Source of the DNA: Secundilactobacillus silagincola | Lineage (GTDB): Bacteria; Bacillota; Bacilli; Lactobacillales; Lactobacillaceae | Length of the DNA stretch: 64,000 nucleotides | Assembly (NCBI RefSeq): GCF_002583405.1 | Contig: NZ_BCMJ01000003.1 | Location: 62,001 to 126,000, forward strand | Direction: 5' to 3' | Part shown: piece after piece, positions 8,524-17,314 of the stretch | Numbering within the stretch: the first letter of the stretch is position 1 | Layout of the letters: every line of letters starts with the position of its first letter | The notes under the pieces: generated by a model | Databases searched by the model: none | Seen by the model: the letters and a program-made list of their open reading frames with translations, nothing else | What the model was told of the DNA's origin: nothing | Position numbers and translations under genes: made by a program

Positions 8524-9727
8524 TTTATACCGACAGCGTTTGTCTAGTCATTTAAAAGAAATGTTTAAATACCTGCGGCTGGTGTTTAACGACCACTTTG
8601 TTTTTGCGTTGCTGATTTTTATTGGTGGTTTGGGATATGCCTACTCCAATGGGCTGAAGGAATTGCAGCCGAATCTTTGGTGGGCCAAGCCGGTAATCGT
8701 TATCGTGTTGCTGCTGGTGCTGCAGTTAGGACGATTTGCGACGCTGTTTCAGGACGCTGATGTGGTATTCCTGTTGCCAAAAGAAGCTGAAGTTCGTCAG
8801 TATTTGAGTGGCGCTCGTACATACAGCGAAAGTTTGGCAGTTGTCTACGAGCTGTTTGGTATGTTCGTTTTACTCCCGTTCATTCAGGTGACGGATGCTA
8901 TGCCAGTGTTTGATTTAGCTTTGATTGCGGTTGCACAACTACTCTTAAAAGATAGTTTGTTCAGTTTAGCAATTGCCAGACGGTTTAAGGTTAAATCAGC
9001 TTGGTTAAAAGAATCAGTCTGGTTTAAATGGGTGGTACCGTTGATTATTTTAGTGGCCAGTGTGTATGGGATGCCGATGGTTGGCACGTTGCTGGCACTC
9101 GTTTTGGCAGTATGTTTACGGGTAGCGGACAAACGTTATAATGCCGTACCGTTTGACTGGTGGCAAGCCATTACGTTGGAGAATAATCGAATGATGGGCG
9201 TCTACCGATTCTTTAACTTATTCACTAACGTTCCCATGCTCAAAGGGGTGGCCAAACGGCGCCGTTATTTAGACTGGTTATTGAACATTGTCAAGATTAC
9301 GCCAAAGAACACGTATCTCTATCTTTACAGCCGTGGCATCGTTCGTAGTGGGGAGTTCAGTGGCTTGTACTCCCGGTTGACGATTCTGGGAATGATTTTG
9401 CTCTACTTCGTTCGTGGAACGTGGCTGCCAGTGGCGTTGGCTGCGCTATTCCTCTATCTGATTGGTTTCCAGCTGATTCCGTTTTATTGGCAGTTTGATG
9501 ATATTGTCTTTACTCATCTATACCCTGTTGAGGAAAAACAACGAGTGAACAGCTTTAGACGCCTGATGTTTTCGCTAATTGGCATCACCGCGATTCTGTT
9601 CTTGGTGATGATCTTCGTTGCTAATCAAGATTGGATGGTTGGACTGATTGCGTTTGCGGTTGAACTTGTTGAAGTGGTTTTGATGGTTCAATACTATTTG
9701 CCGTTACGTCTAAGAAAGAAGAAGTAG
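8516..9727 (+). CDS. ecsB: ABC transporter permease EcsB
   Basis: This 403-residue polytopic membrane protein has several hydrophobic segments, for example FALLIFIGGLGYAY near residue 30, VIVIVLLLVLQLG near 62, WVVPLIILVASVYGMP near 170, and pairs near 290-330 and 350-395. The start overlaps ecsA by 8 nt, indicating coupled translation. It matches EcsB in size, topology and position. The end has a basic tail LRLRKKK and is followed by weak terminator-like hairpins. Confidence 0.92.
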   Translation: MNNLYRQRLSSHLKEMFKYLRLVFNDHFVFALLIFIGGLGYAYSNGLKELQPNLWWAKPVIVIVLLLVLQLGRFATLFQDADVVFLLPKEAEVRQYLSGARTYSESLAVVYELFGMFVLLPFIQVTDAMPVFDLALIAVAQLLLKDSLFSLAIARRFKVKSAWLKESVWFKWVVPLIILVASVYGMPMVGTLLALVLAVCLRVADKRYNAVPFDWWQAITLENNRMMGVYRFFNLFTNVPMLKGVAKRRRYLDWLLNIVKITPKNTYLYLYSRGIVRSGEFSGLYSRLTILGMILLYFVRGTWLPVALAALFLYLIGFQLIPFYWQFDDIVFTHLYPVEEKQRVNSFRRLMFSLIGITAILFLVMIFVANQDWMVGLIAFAVELVEVVLMVQYYLPLRLRKKK

Positions 9728-9730
9728 TAA

Positions 9731-9757
9731 AAACCAGTTGACTCAATTGGTTTGTTT
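9731..9757 (+). terminator. Weak terminator after ecsB
   Basis: AAACCAGTTG pairs with CAATTGGTTT around a 3-nt loop, followed by an interrupted T run. Plausible but weak. Confidence 0.45.
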
Positions 9758-9779
9758 GCCTAAAATGAACAGTAATCTT

Positions 9780-9814
9780 AAACGACGGGCTTGTATCAAG
9801 TTCGTCGTTTTATA
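9780..9814 (+). terminator. Second terminator-like hairpin between ecsB and trmB
   Basis: AAACGACGGGCTTG pairs with CAAGTTCGTCGTTT around TAT, ending in TTTATAAT. It lies 20 nt before trmB and could partly insulate it. Confidence 0.5.
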
Positions 9815-9834
9815 ATGGAAATCGGAGGAACAAC

Positions 9835-10485
9835 ATGCGGGTACGTAAGAAGCCGTGGGCAGCACAGTACATTAAGGATCATTCGGATTTAATTGTGACG
9901 GAGCCTGAATCACAGTTAGGTCATTGGCAGGAACGTTTTCCTAGTCGCCAGCCCATTCAAGTTGAAATTGGAATTGGGAAGGGTCAGTTTATTATTGAAA
10001 TGGCACGACAGAATCCAGAGATCAACTTTTTAGGGATTGAAATTCAAGAATCAGTGATTGCCACAGCACTTCGTAAATTAGTAGAAAGTGAGCTGCCTAA
10101 CGTCCAGTTGGTGGAAACTGACGGTGCGTTTGTAGATACCTTGTTTGCTGAAGGCGAAATCGATAAGCTCTACCTTAACTTTTCGGATCCGTGGCCTAAG
10201 AAGCGACACGCTAAGCGTCGGCTGACTTCACCTAATTTCTTAACTCACTATCAAAAAGTGCTCAAAGAAGATGGTCGGATTCAGTTCAAAACTGATAACC
10301 GTGGTCTGTTTGAATACTCATTAACGAGTTTTAACAACTTTGGCATGGTTTTTGACGAAGTTTGGCTAGATCTGCACAACAGTGAAGGCAACGAAGGCAA
10401 CGTTCAAACCGAGTATGAAGAGAAGTTTAGTGCTAAAGGACCAATTTATAAGTTAGTAGCTCATTTTGATAGCAATCCGGCATAA
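9835..10485 (+). CDS. trmB: tRNA (guanine-N7-)-methyltransferase
   Basis: This 216-residue class I SAM-dependent methyltransferase forms m7G46 in the variable loop of tRNAs. The SAM motif is EIGIGKG (44-50), and the family hallmark NFSDPWPKKRHAKRRL lies around residues 115-130. The length is normal for TrmB. An ATCGGAGG site lies 7 nt before the ATG. It follows ecsB in the same direction. The next gene is convergent, and a terminator for that gene lies just past the trmB stop. Confidence 0.95.
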   Translation: MRVRKKPWAAQYIKDHSDLIVTEPESQLGHWQERFPSRQPIQVEIGIGKGQFIIEMARQNPEINFLGIEIQESVIATALRKLVESELPNVQLVETDGAFVDTLFAEGEIDKLYLNFSDPWPKKRHAKRRLTSPNFLTHYQKVLKEDGRIQFKTDNRGLFEYSLTSFNNFGMVFDEVWLDLHNSEGNEGNVQTEYEEKFSAKGPIYKLVAHFDSNPA

Positions 10486-10513
10486 AAAAATCCCGATTAA
10501 CTTGCAATCGGGA
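10484..10513 (-). terminator. Terminator for the minus-strand PepSY gene
   Basis: TCCCGATT pairs with AATCGGGA. On the minus strand it is followed by a 7-T tract (A tract 10484-10490 on plus). It may also stop trmB transcripts weakly. Confidence 0.75.
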
Positions 10514-10543
10514 CACGGGTTAGATATATTTTTAACGATTTTT

Positions 10544-10870
10544 TTACAGGCGGTTTATTTTTAGAATACTACCGGTCTTAGCATCTGCAATAAACTCATA
10601 TGATACGAGCTTATTGTCTTCCATGCGGGAAAGACCACCGGAATAAACCATAGTGTGAATGGCAAATTGTGCGTGCTTGTACGGATGCTCATTGATCCAG
10701 GCACCCTCAATGGTTGATTCTTTTCTGAAGGCTTGTTTAACACTGTTTAAAATATCATTGGGCGTCATATATTGACGGTTAAATGCTGATTTACCCATCA
10801 GGAAACCAAATAAAATACTTAATAGGGATAGTAGACTGAGTTGTTGATAATCTTTGATGTTTAGTTCCAT
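10544..10870 (-). CDS. Small membrane-anchored PepSY-like protein
   Basis: This 108-residue protein has one N-terminal membrane segment (LSLLSLLSILFGFLMG, about 11-26). An extracytoplasmic domain follows, in which ADAKTGSILKINRL at the C-terminus resembles the end of PepSY domains. The TPNDILNSVKQAF stretch fits the first helix of such domains. PepSY domains are often inhibitors of peptidases or act in the cell envelope; no specific role can be given. TAGGAGGAAAA upstream is a strong ribosome binding site. It is convergent with trmB and divergent from the thioredoxin gene. Confidence 0.65.
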   Translation of the reverse strand: MELNIKDYQQLSLLSLLSILFGFLMGKSAFNRQYMTPNDILNSVKQAFRKESTIEGAWINEHPYKHAQFAIHTMVYSGGLSRMEDNKLVSYEFIADAKTGSILKINRL

Positions 10871-11000
10871 ACGCGTTTTCCTCCTACGCTATTTAGTATT
10901 ATGTTAGCTCAAATCTCTCTTTGATACCACATTAATGTACTTTTTCTGAAAACAGGGTATAATCAATTTACTGAATAAAAGTAAGTAAGGAGCGATAGTA

Positions 11001-11318
11001 ATGGAAAAATTACCTCAAATGACAAAGGATCAACTACTTGAAAAAATTAAGGATGGTCGCTACATGCTGTTTTTCTCAGCAACGTGGTGCACTGACTGCG
11101 CGTTCATTAAGCCTTCAATGCCAGCTATTGAAGCCGAATACCCAGACTTTAAGTTCATCAACGTTGACCGTGATAAAAACATTGATCTTGCTGTAGAATT
11201 AAACGTATTAGGCATTCCTAGCTTTATTGCGTATAATAATGGTGAAGAAATCGGTCGCTTCGTAAACAAAGACCGCAAAACAAAACAACAAGTGGAAGAA
11301 TTTATTAATGCACTGTAG
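11001..11318 (+). CDS. Thioredoxin-like protein (YtpP-like)
   Basis: This 105-residue single-domain thioredoxin fold protein has active site WCTDC (about residues 30-34) and the cis-Pro segment LGIPSF. It has no signal peptide, so it is a cytoplasmic thiol oxidoreductase or redox-active chaperone. It is followed directly by a YtpR-like tRNA-binding-domain gene and the SftA translocase, which mirrors the ytpP-ytpR-sftA order in B. subtilis. A TATAAT -10 is visible at 10958-10963 without a clear -35. AAGGAGCG precedes the ATG. Confidence 0.85.
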   Translation: MEKLPQMTKDQLLEKIKDGRYMLFFSATWCTDCAFIKPSMPAIEAEYPDFKFINVDRDKNIDLAVELNVLGIPSFIAYNNGEEIGRFVNKDRKTKQQVEEFINAL

Positions 11319-11344
11319 TTCTTCTGCTTTTGAAAGGATGCTCC

Positions 11345-11980
11345 ATGTTAATTTCTAGTTATAATCAAAAGGCACTTGGCGACGTGATGATTATCTACGT
11401 GGCACCAGATGTCAAAGAACAATCCGTTGTTACTAAGGGTAATTTTACCCGTATTTTTGATCCAGAAACTGATACCACGCTGGGCTACAACGTGGCTCAC
11501 GTGTCAGATATCCTGGGACCCATTAATCAAAATGGTCAGGTCTTTTTAACGGAAGAACAGGTATCGACTTTGAATCAGGCACTGTCAGATGCTGGTTTTG
11601 AGCCAGAGTTAAAGGCCGATTTAACGCCGAAATTCATTGTGGGTTATGTTGAATCAGCAGAGCCGCACCCAGATTCTAATCACTTATTGGTGACCAAGAC
11701 GCGGGTTCAAGATGGCAAAACGCTGCAAATCGTGTCGGGTTCGCCTAACATGCAAGCTGATATCAAAGTGGTTGTGGCCGAAGTTGGTGCAATGATGCCA
11801 GATGGTCTGATTATTTGGCCTGGTAAATTGCGTGGCGTTGAAAGTGATGGTATGATTTCATCAGGAAGAGAATTAAAGATTCCTGGGGCACCCGATCGGC
11901 CGGGCGCGTTGATTTTACCTGATGATTACGAAGTTGGAACGCCATTTGACTTTAACAAGGCACAGACTTTATTCAGTTAG
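11345..11980 (+). CDS. ytpR: YtpR family protein with tRNA-binding (EMAP/OB) domain
   Basis: This 211-residue protein has a C-terminal OB-fold tRNA-binding domain from about residue 95: FIVGYVESAEPHPDSNHLLV, then QIVSGSPNMQ, MMPDGLIIWPGKLRG and SDGMISSGREL. The domain is homologous to the N-terminus of PheT and to Trbp111. The N-terminal ~90 residues are family specific. The frame is open from a TTG at 11330, but GAAAGGATG precedes the ATG at 11345, which was taken as the start. The cellular role is not established. Confidence 0.88.
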   Translation: MLISSYNQKALGDVMIIYVAPDVKEQSVVTKGNFTRIFDPETDTTLGYNVAHVSDILGPINQNGQVFLTEEQVSTLNQALSDAGFEPELKADLTPKFIVGYVESAEPHPDSNHLLVTKTRVQDGKTLQIVSGSPNMQADIKVVVAEVGAMMPDGLIIWPGKLRGVESDGMISSGRELKIPGAPDRPGALILPDDYEVGTPFDFNKAQTLFS

Positions 11981-11992
11981 ATGAACGACGTG

Positions 11993-12019
11993 AAAGGGGC
12001 CTCGGCTCCTTTTTATTTT
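11993..12019 (+). terminator. Terminator after ytpR
   Basis: AAAGGGGC pairs with GCTCCTTT around a short loop and is followed by TTATTTT. It separates ytpR from sftA. Confidence 0.65.
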
Positions 12020-12078
12020 GCCCTCGGCCATAAAATAATCAAACTAAACTAACTTGAATACTGAATGGATGACTAAAT

Positions 12079-14592
12079 ATGAATCACTATGATGGACCAG
12101 CTTTTTACCGGAGATATCGCCGACCGGAGAAATCGGCTAAAGAGCCAGTTTCGCCACAGTTTAAAGTGCCTGGTAAACGGTCAAAACAGGCGGATGAAGA
12201 ACCCGCAATTTTTCAACGAAAAGAACTACGCCACGAAGAGACTCCACGGCGTGAGATCAACAGACGACCTGAAACGCGGCCAAAGCCAGAACCTAAGCAA
12301 ACGGTTAGCAATGACTGGCGTTCCTCAACACCTTTTCGACCAACACAGGTACCTAAACAACTTAATAGAAGGGTGATCCACCAACCCAAAATTGATTACA
12401 CCGCTCTTATGAAGCAATACTTTCAAAAAGATGATGGTGATGTGCTGGTCTTTGACGATGGCACCCAAGTGACCACTGATTCGGTAATGGCAGAGCAACC
12501 ACGGTTAGCGTTTGAAACGGATAACAGTACTGATACGGGAACAGCCACTGAACAGCCTGAGTTTAATCAGTCAACACAGGCACCGCAATCGACTCAGAAC
12601 GACACAGAAGTATCCAATCATCCTGAACCTGATAGCGAACAGCAAACTGAGACGGTTCAAGAACCGCTTGAAGATTCCGAAACGAGTGTTGTTGAAACAC
12701 CGTCAGCATCCGATCAGTCAGAATCACATGACAGTGATCTGACAGGTTCGAGTCTTACAACGGACGAATCTGAAAATAAGCCGCAACTGCTTGAGCAGAC
12801 GGAAGATACAAATCAACCTGTTTCAGTTACTGAACAACAGCCTGAAGTGCAAGGGGTTGAGACTAATCCGGCAACGTCACAGGACGAAGCGGATGTTAAA
12901 TCTACTGACGATCAGGCGGATGTTACCATGGCACCTGCGGACACGATGCCGGAAGATAATGTCGTTGATTCAACTGATGATGAAAAGCAAGACAGTATCG
13001 AGCAATCGTCAGAGCCAGAAACAAAGCCTGAGCTGGAACATGGGTTAGGCCATTCTCTCGGCGATATCCTGCAGGAGGAAAATACCAGTTCACAGATGAA
13101 TAAACTGGCGCTGTTTCAGGATAAACCCACTGCCAAGCCGGTAAGTGAGAATGATCAAGGTACCCGTGGTTATCAATTTCCGGCTACTTCTTTATTAACA
13201 CCACCCGTTGTTACGGATGAAAACGCCTTGGATGAATGGATCGAACATCAAGGTGAAGTTTTGGATGAAACTTTGCAGGCTTTCCACGTGGACGCACACG
13301 TGGTGGACTGGACAGTTGGTCCAACCGTCACCCAGTTCCAGGTTCATTTAGCGCTGGGAGTTAAAGTTAACAAAATTACTAATTTGACAGATGATTTAAA
13401 GCTGGCGTTGGCGGCTAAGGATATCCGGATTGAAGCACCCATTCCTGGCAAGACTACGGTGGGGATAGAGATTCCTAATCCCAAGACACGGCCAGTAATG
13501 TTATCAGAAGTGTTGGAATCAAAAGCCTTTAAAGACAGCACTTCGCCGTTGACGGTTGCACTTGGGGTGGACTTGTTCGGCCAACCAAGAGTGACTGATC
13601 TTCGGAAAATGCCTCATGGGTTGATTGCTGGGGCTACGGGTTCCGGTAAATCAGTCTTTATTAACAGTCTGCTGATTTCGTTGCTTTACAAAGCGACACC
13701 AGCTCAGCTGAGATTATTGTTGATTGATCCTAAAGCAGTTGAATTAGCGCCTTACGATGGGTTGCCACACTTACTTTCACCCGTGATTTCTGATCCTCAG
13801 GCCGCTGCTGCCGCACTCAAATGGGCGGTCAAGGAAATGGATGATCGGTATGATCGATTGGCGGCTGCCGGTGTACGGAACATTGAACAATATAACGACC
13901 GTGCTGAGTTAACTGGTGATTACGCGCAGAAACTGCCATACATCGTGATTGTGATCGACGAATTAGCTGACCTGATGATGATGGCTTCCAGCGAGGTTCA
14001 GGACTACATCGTCCGAATTACGCAAAAAGCACGTGCAGCCGGGATTCATCTGCTGATTGCTACCCAACGGCCAAGCGTAGACATCGTTACTGGAACCATT
14101 AAAAATAATATTCCAACTCGAGTAGCCTTCATGGTGTCTTCACAGGTAGATTCCCGGACGATTATTGATACGTCTGGTGCGGAACGCTTGCTAGGGAAGG
14201 GCGATATGCTGTTCTTAGGCAATGGCGCTTCGCAACCACTTCGATTGCAAGGTACTTTTGTCGATAAGGAAGTCGATCGGGTGACTGATTTCGTACGGAC
14301 TCAGGGTAAGCCACACTATGCCTTTGATCCAGATGGCTTGTTAGAAAAACAGCAGGTTCAAGAAAGTCAGGATGAATTGATGCCGGAGGTTTTGGACTAT
14401 ATTGTTCAGGAAAAGACGGTCTCTACGTCGAAACTGCAACGGGTCTTTTCAATTGGCTACAATCGGGCAGCGAACTTGATCGATACCCTTGAAAACAAGC
14501 AATATATTTCTGGCCAAAATGGTTCTAAACCCCGGGACGTTTTTCTCACTGAAAAACAACTCGCCGAAATGCGAGCACCCAGAACGGATTAA
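12079..14592 (+). CDS. sftA: Soluble DNA translocase SftA (FtsK/SpoIIIE family)
   Basis: This 837-residue protein lacks the N-terminal membrane spans of FtsK/SpoIIIE. It begins MNHYDGPAFYRRYRRP, followed by a basic region and a long acidic Gln/Thr/Ser/Glu-rich linker (about 130-350). The FtsK alpha/beta motor follows, with Walker A GATGSGKS (518-525) and Walker B IVIVIDELADL (D627). A C-terminal winged-helix gamma domain (about 768-830) should read polar chromosome sequences. This layout and the position next to ytpR and murC match B. subtilis SftA (YtpS/T), which moves DNA away from the closing septum. The linker would place the motor at a distance from its divisome contact. Confidence 0.88.
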   Translation: MNHYDGPAFYRRYRRPEKSAKEPVSPQFKVPGKRSKQADEEPAIFQRKELRHEETPRREINRRPETRPKPEPKQTVSNDWRSSTPFRPTQVPKQLNRRVIHQPKIDYTALMKQYFQKDDGDVLVFDDGTQVTTDSVMAEQPRLAFETDNSTDTGTATEQPEFNQSTQAPQSTQNDTEVSNHPEPDSEQQTETVQEPLEDSETSVVETPSASDQSESHDSDLTGSSLTTDESENKPQLLEQTEDTNQPVSVTEQQPEVQGVETNPATSQDEADVKSTDDQADVTMAPADTMPEDNVVDSTDDEKQDSIEQSSEPETKPELEHGLGHSLGDILQEENTSSQMNKLALFQDKPTAKPVSENDQGTRGYQFPATSLLTPPVVTDENALDEWIEHQGEVLDETLQAFHVDAHVVDWTVGPTVTQFQVHLALGVKVNKITNLTDDLKLALAAKDIRIEAPIPGKTTVGIEIPNPKTRPVMLSEVLESKAFKDSTSPLTVALGVDLFGQPRVTDLRKMPHGLIAGATGSGKSVFINSLLISLLYKATPAQLRLLLIDPKAVELAPYDGLPHLLSPVISDPQAAAAALKWAVKEMDDRYDRLAAAGVRNIEQYNDRAELTGDYAQKLPYIVIVIDELADLMMMASSEVQDYIVRITQKARAAGIHLLIATQRPSVDIVTGTIKNNIPTRVAFMVSSQVDSRTIIDTSGAERLLGKGDMLFLGNGASQPLRLQGTFVDKEVDRVTDFVRTQGKPHYAFDPDGLLEKQQVQESQDELMPEVLDYIVQEKTVSTSKLQRVFSIGYNRAANLIDTLENKQYISGQNGSKPRDVFLTEKQLAEMRAPRTD

Positions 14593-14613
14593 AAGGTGAA
14601 AACCACTCATGTT

Positions 14614-14634
14614 ACAGTGCAGAAAATGCACTGT
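14614..14634. repeat. Small perfect hairpin between sftA and murC
   Basis: ACAGTGCA pairs with TGCACTGT around a 5-nt loop (GAAAA). No T run follows, so it is probably not an efficient terminator. Confidence 0.5.
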
Positions 14635-14742
14635 TCAAGATGTGTTTGCTCTGCTAAAATATTGATATGGACCAATGATGGCTGATTAACCAGCAATAGT
14701 CGGCCTAAATTAAATCATTGAAACGATGAAAAGAGGATTTTG

Positions 14743-16074
14743 ATGGACAACACAACCACTTATTATTTTGTTGGAATCAAAGGATCAGGGATGAGCTCAC
14801 TTGCACTCATTCTTCATGACAAAGGCTTTAAGGTAGCAGGATCAGATATTACACAGTACACGTTTACGCAACGTGGCCTTGAACAGGCTAAGATCCCGGT
14901 TTATCCATTCGACGAAGCGAATATTCACGAAGGCTTAACGGTCATTGCTGGGAATTCCTTCACCGACGATCATCCAGAAATCAAAAAAGCACGGGAAATG
15001 GGCTTACCCGTTTACCGTTATCATGAATTTTTAGGTAAGTTAATCGAAGGCTATACTAGTATTGGGGTTGCCGGTGCTCATGGTAAGACCAGTACCACTG
15101 GATTACTCTCGCACGTGTTGTCCGGCATCGCACCAACTAGTTATCTCATTGGTGATGGAACTGGTAAGGGTACGCCAAATGCGCGGTTCTTCGTTTATGA
15201 AGCCGATGAGTACCGCCGTCATTTCTTGGCCACTAAACCCGACTACGCAATTATGACTAACATTGATTTTGACCATCCTGATTACTACAAGGATATCAAT
15301 GATGTGTTTAGTGCTTTCCAAACGTTTGCTAACCAAGTGACAAAGGGCATCTTTGCTTGGGGCGACGATGAGAACTTACGTAAGTTAAAGACTGATGTGC
15401 CAATTTATTACTATGGTACCAGTGACCGGGACGATTTTCAGGCGCGCAATATCAAGCGAACAACTAAGGGTTCTCAGTTCGATGTTTACTATCATGATGA
15501 ATTTTTAGGGAACTACCATGTACCGCTGTTTGGTGAACACAATGTCTTAAACAGTTTGGCTGTGATTGCTGTTGCATACTTTGAAGACGTTGATCTGGAT
15601 GCCATCAAAGATGAATTATTGAGCTTTAAGGGTGTTAAGCGTCGGTTTGCTGAACGTAAAGTGGCTGATATGACCATTATTGATGATTACGCTCATCATC
15701 CATCAGAAATTCGGGCAACCTTGGACGCTGCTCGTCAAAAATATCCTGACAAAAAAGTGATTGCTGTTTTCCAGCCACATACGTTTACCCGTGTGATTGC
15801 GTTAATGGATGATTTCGCGAAGGCTTTAAACAACGCGGATGTGGTTTATCTGACTGACATTTTCAGTTCAGCTCGTGAATCGAATGGTAAGGTTTCCAGT
15901 GAAGACCTTGCTAAGAAGATTAACAAGGGCGGCGAAATTTTGAAGCTAGATAATATGTCACCATTGTTGGACTATCATGATGCTGTTGTGGTCTTCATGG
16001 GTGCGGGTGACGTTCAAAAGTACGAACGTGCTTATGAAGAGCTATTGAGCCATTTGTCATTAAAAGATAACTAA
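14743..16074 (+). CDS. murC: UDP-N-acetylmuramate--L-alanine ligase
   Basis: This 443-residue Mur ligase adds L-Ala to UDP-MurNAc, the first peptide step of peptidoglycan synthesis. Motifs are the N-terminal UDP-binding GIKGSGMSS (11-19), the ATP loop GAHGKTST (111-118), [11 protein letters not shown] and the C-terminal [10 protein letters not shown]. The frame is open from a TTG at 14740, but AGAGG at 14732-14736 gives the expected spacing to the ATG at 14743. It lies 150 nt after sftA, as in bacilli. Confidence 0.96.
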   Translation: MDNTTTYYFVGIKGSGMSSLALILHDKGFKVAGSDITQYTFTQRGLEQAKIPVYPFDEANIHEGLTVIAGNSFTDDHPEIKKAREMGLPVYRYHEFLGKLIEGYTSIGVAGAHGKTSTTGLLSHVLSGIAPTSYLIGDGTGKGTPNARFFVYEADEYRRHFLATKPDYAIMTNIDFDHPDYYKDINDVFSAFQTFANQVTKGIFAWGDDENLRKLKTDVPIYYYGTSDRDDFQARNIKRTTKGSQFDVYYHDEFLGNYHVPLFGEHNVLNSLAVIAVAYFEDVDLDAIKDELLSFKGVKRRFAERKVADMTIIDDYAHHPSEIRATLDAARQKYPDKKVIAVFQPHTFTRVIALMDDFAKALNNADVVYLTDIFSSARESNGKVSSEDLAKKINKGGEILKLDNMSPLLDYHDAVVVFMGAGDVQKYERAYEELLSHLSLKDN

Positions 16075-16128
16075 TTATTAATATTTTCTAAAAGGTAACT
16101 TATTCAAGCCGTAAGAAATCGCTTTTCA

Positions 16129-16156
16129 TTGCTTTTTCCACTAAGGTTGTTAAAAT
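16129..16156 (+). promoter_or_regulatory. Probable promoter of the Bax-inhibitor-like gene
   Basis: TTGCTT (16129-16134), 16-nt spacer, TAAAAT (16151-16156), about 40 nt before the start codon. Confidence 0.5.
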
Positions 16157-16193
16157 GTATTCTTAATGAGGGATATAAAAAGGAGGAACCTTA

Positions 16194-16898
16194 ATGAACA
16201 ATTACGATGAACAGCCACGACGCGTAATCAATGCGGATGTTGGTTTGAACAAATTTTTAACCAAAATGTATGGTTGGATGGCAGTAGCCGTGTTGTTATC
16301 AGCCTTTGCAGCGTTCTACGTTTCAACCACGCCAGCTTTGATGTCACTTTTTACGGGTTCATATCGAATCGTACCAATCATTGTATGGTTTGTCTTTCCA
16401 TTCCTGGTTAGTGGTCAAGCAATGAAGCGGCCATCGGTTAGTTTTGTGCTGTTAATGGCTTATGGGTTGTTAACCGGTGGCATTATGTCAATGTACGCTT
16501 TGGTGTACACGGGAACAACCATGGTGAGCGCATTTGCTTCTAGCGCAACGATTTTCATTGCAATGGCCGTTTATGGGATTGCAACGAAACGTGATTTGTC
16601 ACGAGTGGGTGCACAAGCAACTGCTGCTTTGATTGCGTTAATCGTTGCCTTCTTGATTAATATCTGGTTGAAGAGTTCAATGATTGCGTTTGTCTTTTCT
16701 ATTATTGGAGTGGTTATCTTCACTGCTTTAACAGCATCAGATAGCCAAAAGATGAAACGCTTGTATTTGCAAAGTGATGGTAGTGCAACCAGTTCCACTG
16801 GTTTAGCCATCATCGGTGCGATGCAGCTTTACCTAGACTTCGTAAACCTGTTTATTTTATTACTGCAGATTTTTGGTGGCATGGGTGACAGGGATTAA
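16194..16898 (+). CDS. Bax inhibitor-1/YccA family membrane protein
   Basis: This 234-residue integral membrane protein has seven hydrophobic segments, beginning with YGWMAVAVLLSAFAAFYV (about 24-41) and ending with DFVNLFILLLQIFGG. It has the family-typical short N-terminal tail and the AIIGAMQLYLDFVNLF signature near the last helix. The BI-1/TMBIM family includes E. coli YccA, which modulates FtsH, and BsYetJ, a pH-sensitive calcium leak channel. Which of these applies here is unknown. AAGGAGG precedes the ATG. A strong terminator follows. Confidence 0.9.
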   Translation: MNNYDEQPRRVINADVGLNKFLTKMYGWMAVAVLLSAFAAFYVSTTPALMSLFTGSYRIVPIIVWFVFPFLVSGQAMKRPSVSFVLLMAYGLLTGGIMSMYALVYTGTTMVSAFASSATIFIAMAVYGIATKRDLSRVGAQATAALIALIVAFLINIWLKSSMIAFVFSIIGVVIFTALTASDSQKMKRLYLQSDGSATSSTGLAIIGAMQLYLDFVNLFILLLQIFGGMGDRD

Positions 16899-16956
16899 AG
16901 TGGCTAAAATCAATCATTAAAAAAGATAATTGTGACATATAAAAATGATTAAATTT

Positions 16957-17009
16957 GAGTCTGATTAACAGTCGTACTATTTTGACTGTTAATCAGACTC
17001 TTTTATTTT
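16957..17009 (+). terminator. Strong terminator after the Bax-inhibitor-like gene
   Basis: A perfect 17-bp stem (GAGTCTGATTAACAGTC 16957-16973 with its complement at 16984-17000) is followed by TTTTATTTT. Confidence 0.92.
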
Positions 17010-17235
17010 GGGTACGAATTTCGTTTTTTATTAGATAAATGAAAAGTCTGAAGTTACAGCAAAAAATAAGTATATTTTACATATATTGTTCTAAGACCTT
17101 GACGTAACTATGCTGATGTTTTACCATCTTTTTAAGTGCTTTAGCGACGAAGTTAGACAATACGTTTGAAAAGCGGCTTATTCTTTTATTTTATAAGTAT
17201 TTTTAACTTTAAAATATCGTTAACGGCATTAACTT

Positions 17236-17264
17236 TTGAATGAGGAGAGGGGACTAGATTAATT
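17236..17264 (+). promoter_or_regulatory. Candidate promoter in the gap before the DraG/NCS1/PfkB cassette
   Basis: The gap 17010-17314 is AT-rich and contains no gene. TTGAAT (17236-17241) and TTAATT (17259-17264) are 17 nt apart. A perfect CGTTAACG palindrome at 17218-17225, just upstream, could be part of an operator. A purine-rich block GAGGAGAGGGGA lies between the hexamers. Nothing else recognisable is seen. Confidence 0.3.
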
Positions 17265-17314
17265 GCTAATATACGGTTAAGCGTTGAATAATTTTTTAGG
17301 AGGAGCTCATTTGA

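Noticed and set aside
16921-17314. Possible riboswitch in the long gap before the DraG/NCS1/PfkB cassette
   Set aside because: No known riboswitch core or terminator-antiterminator pair could be recognised; only a palindrome and a weak promoter were seen.
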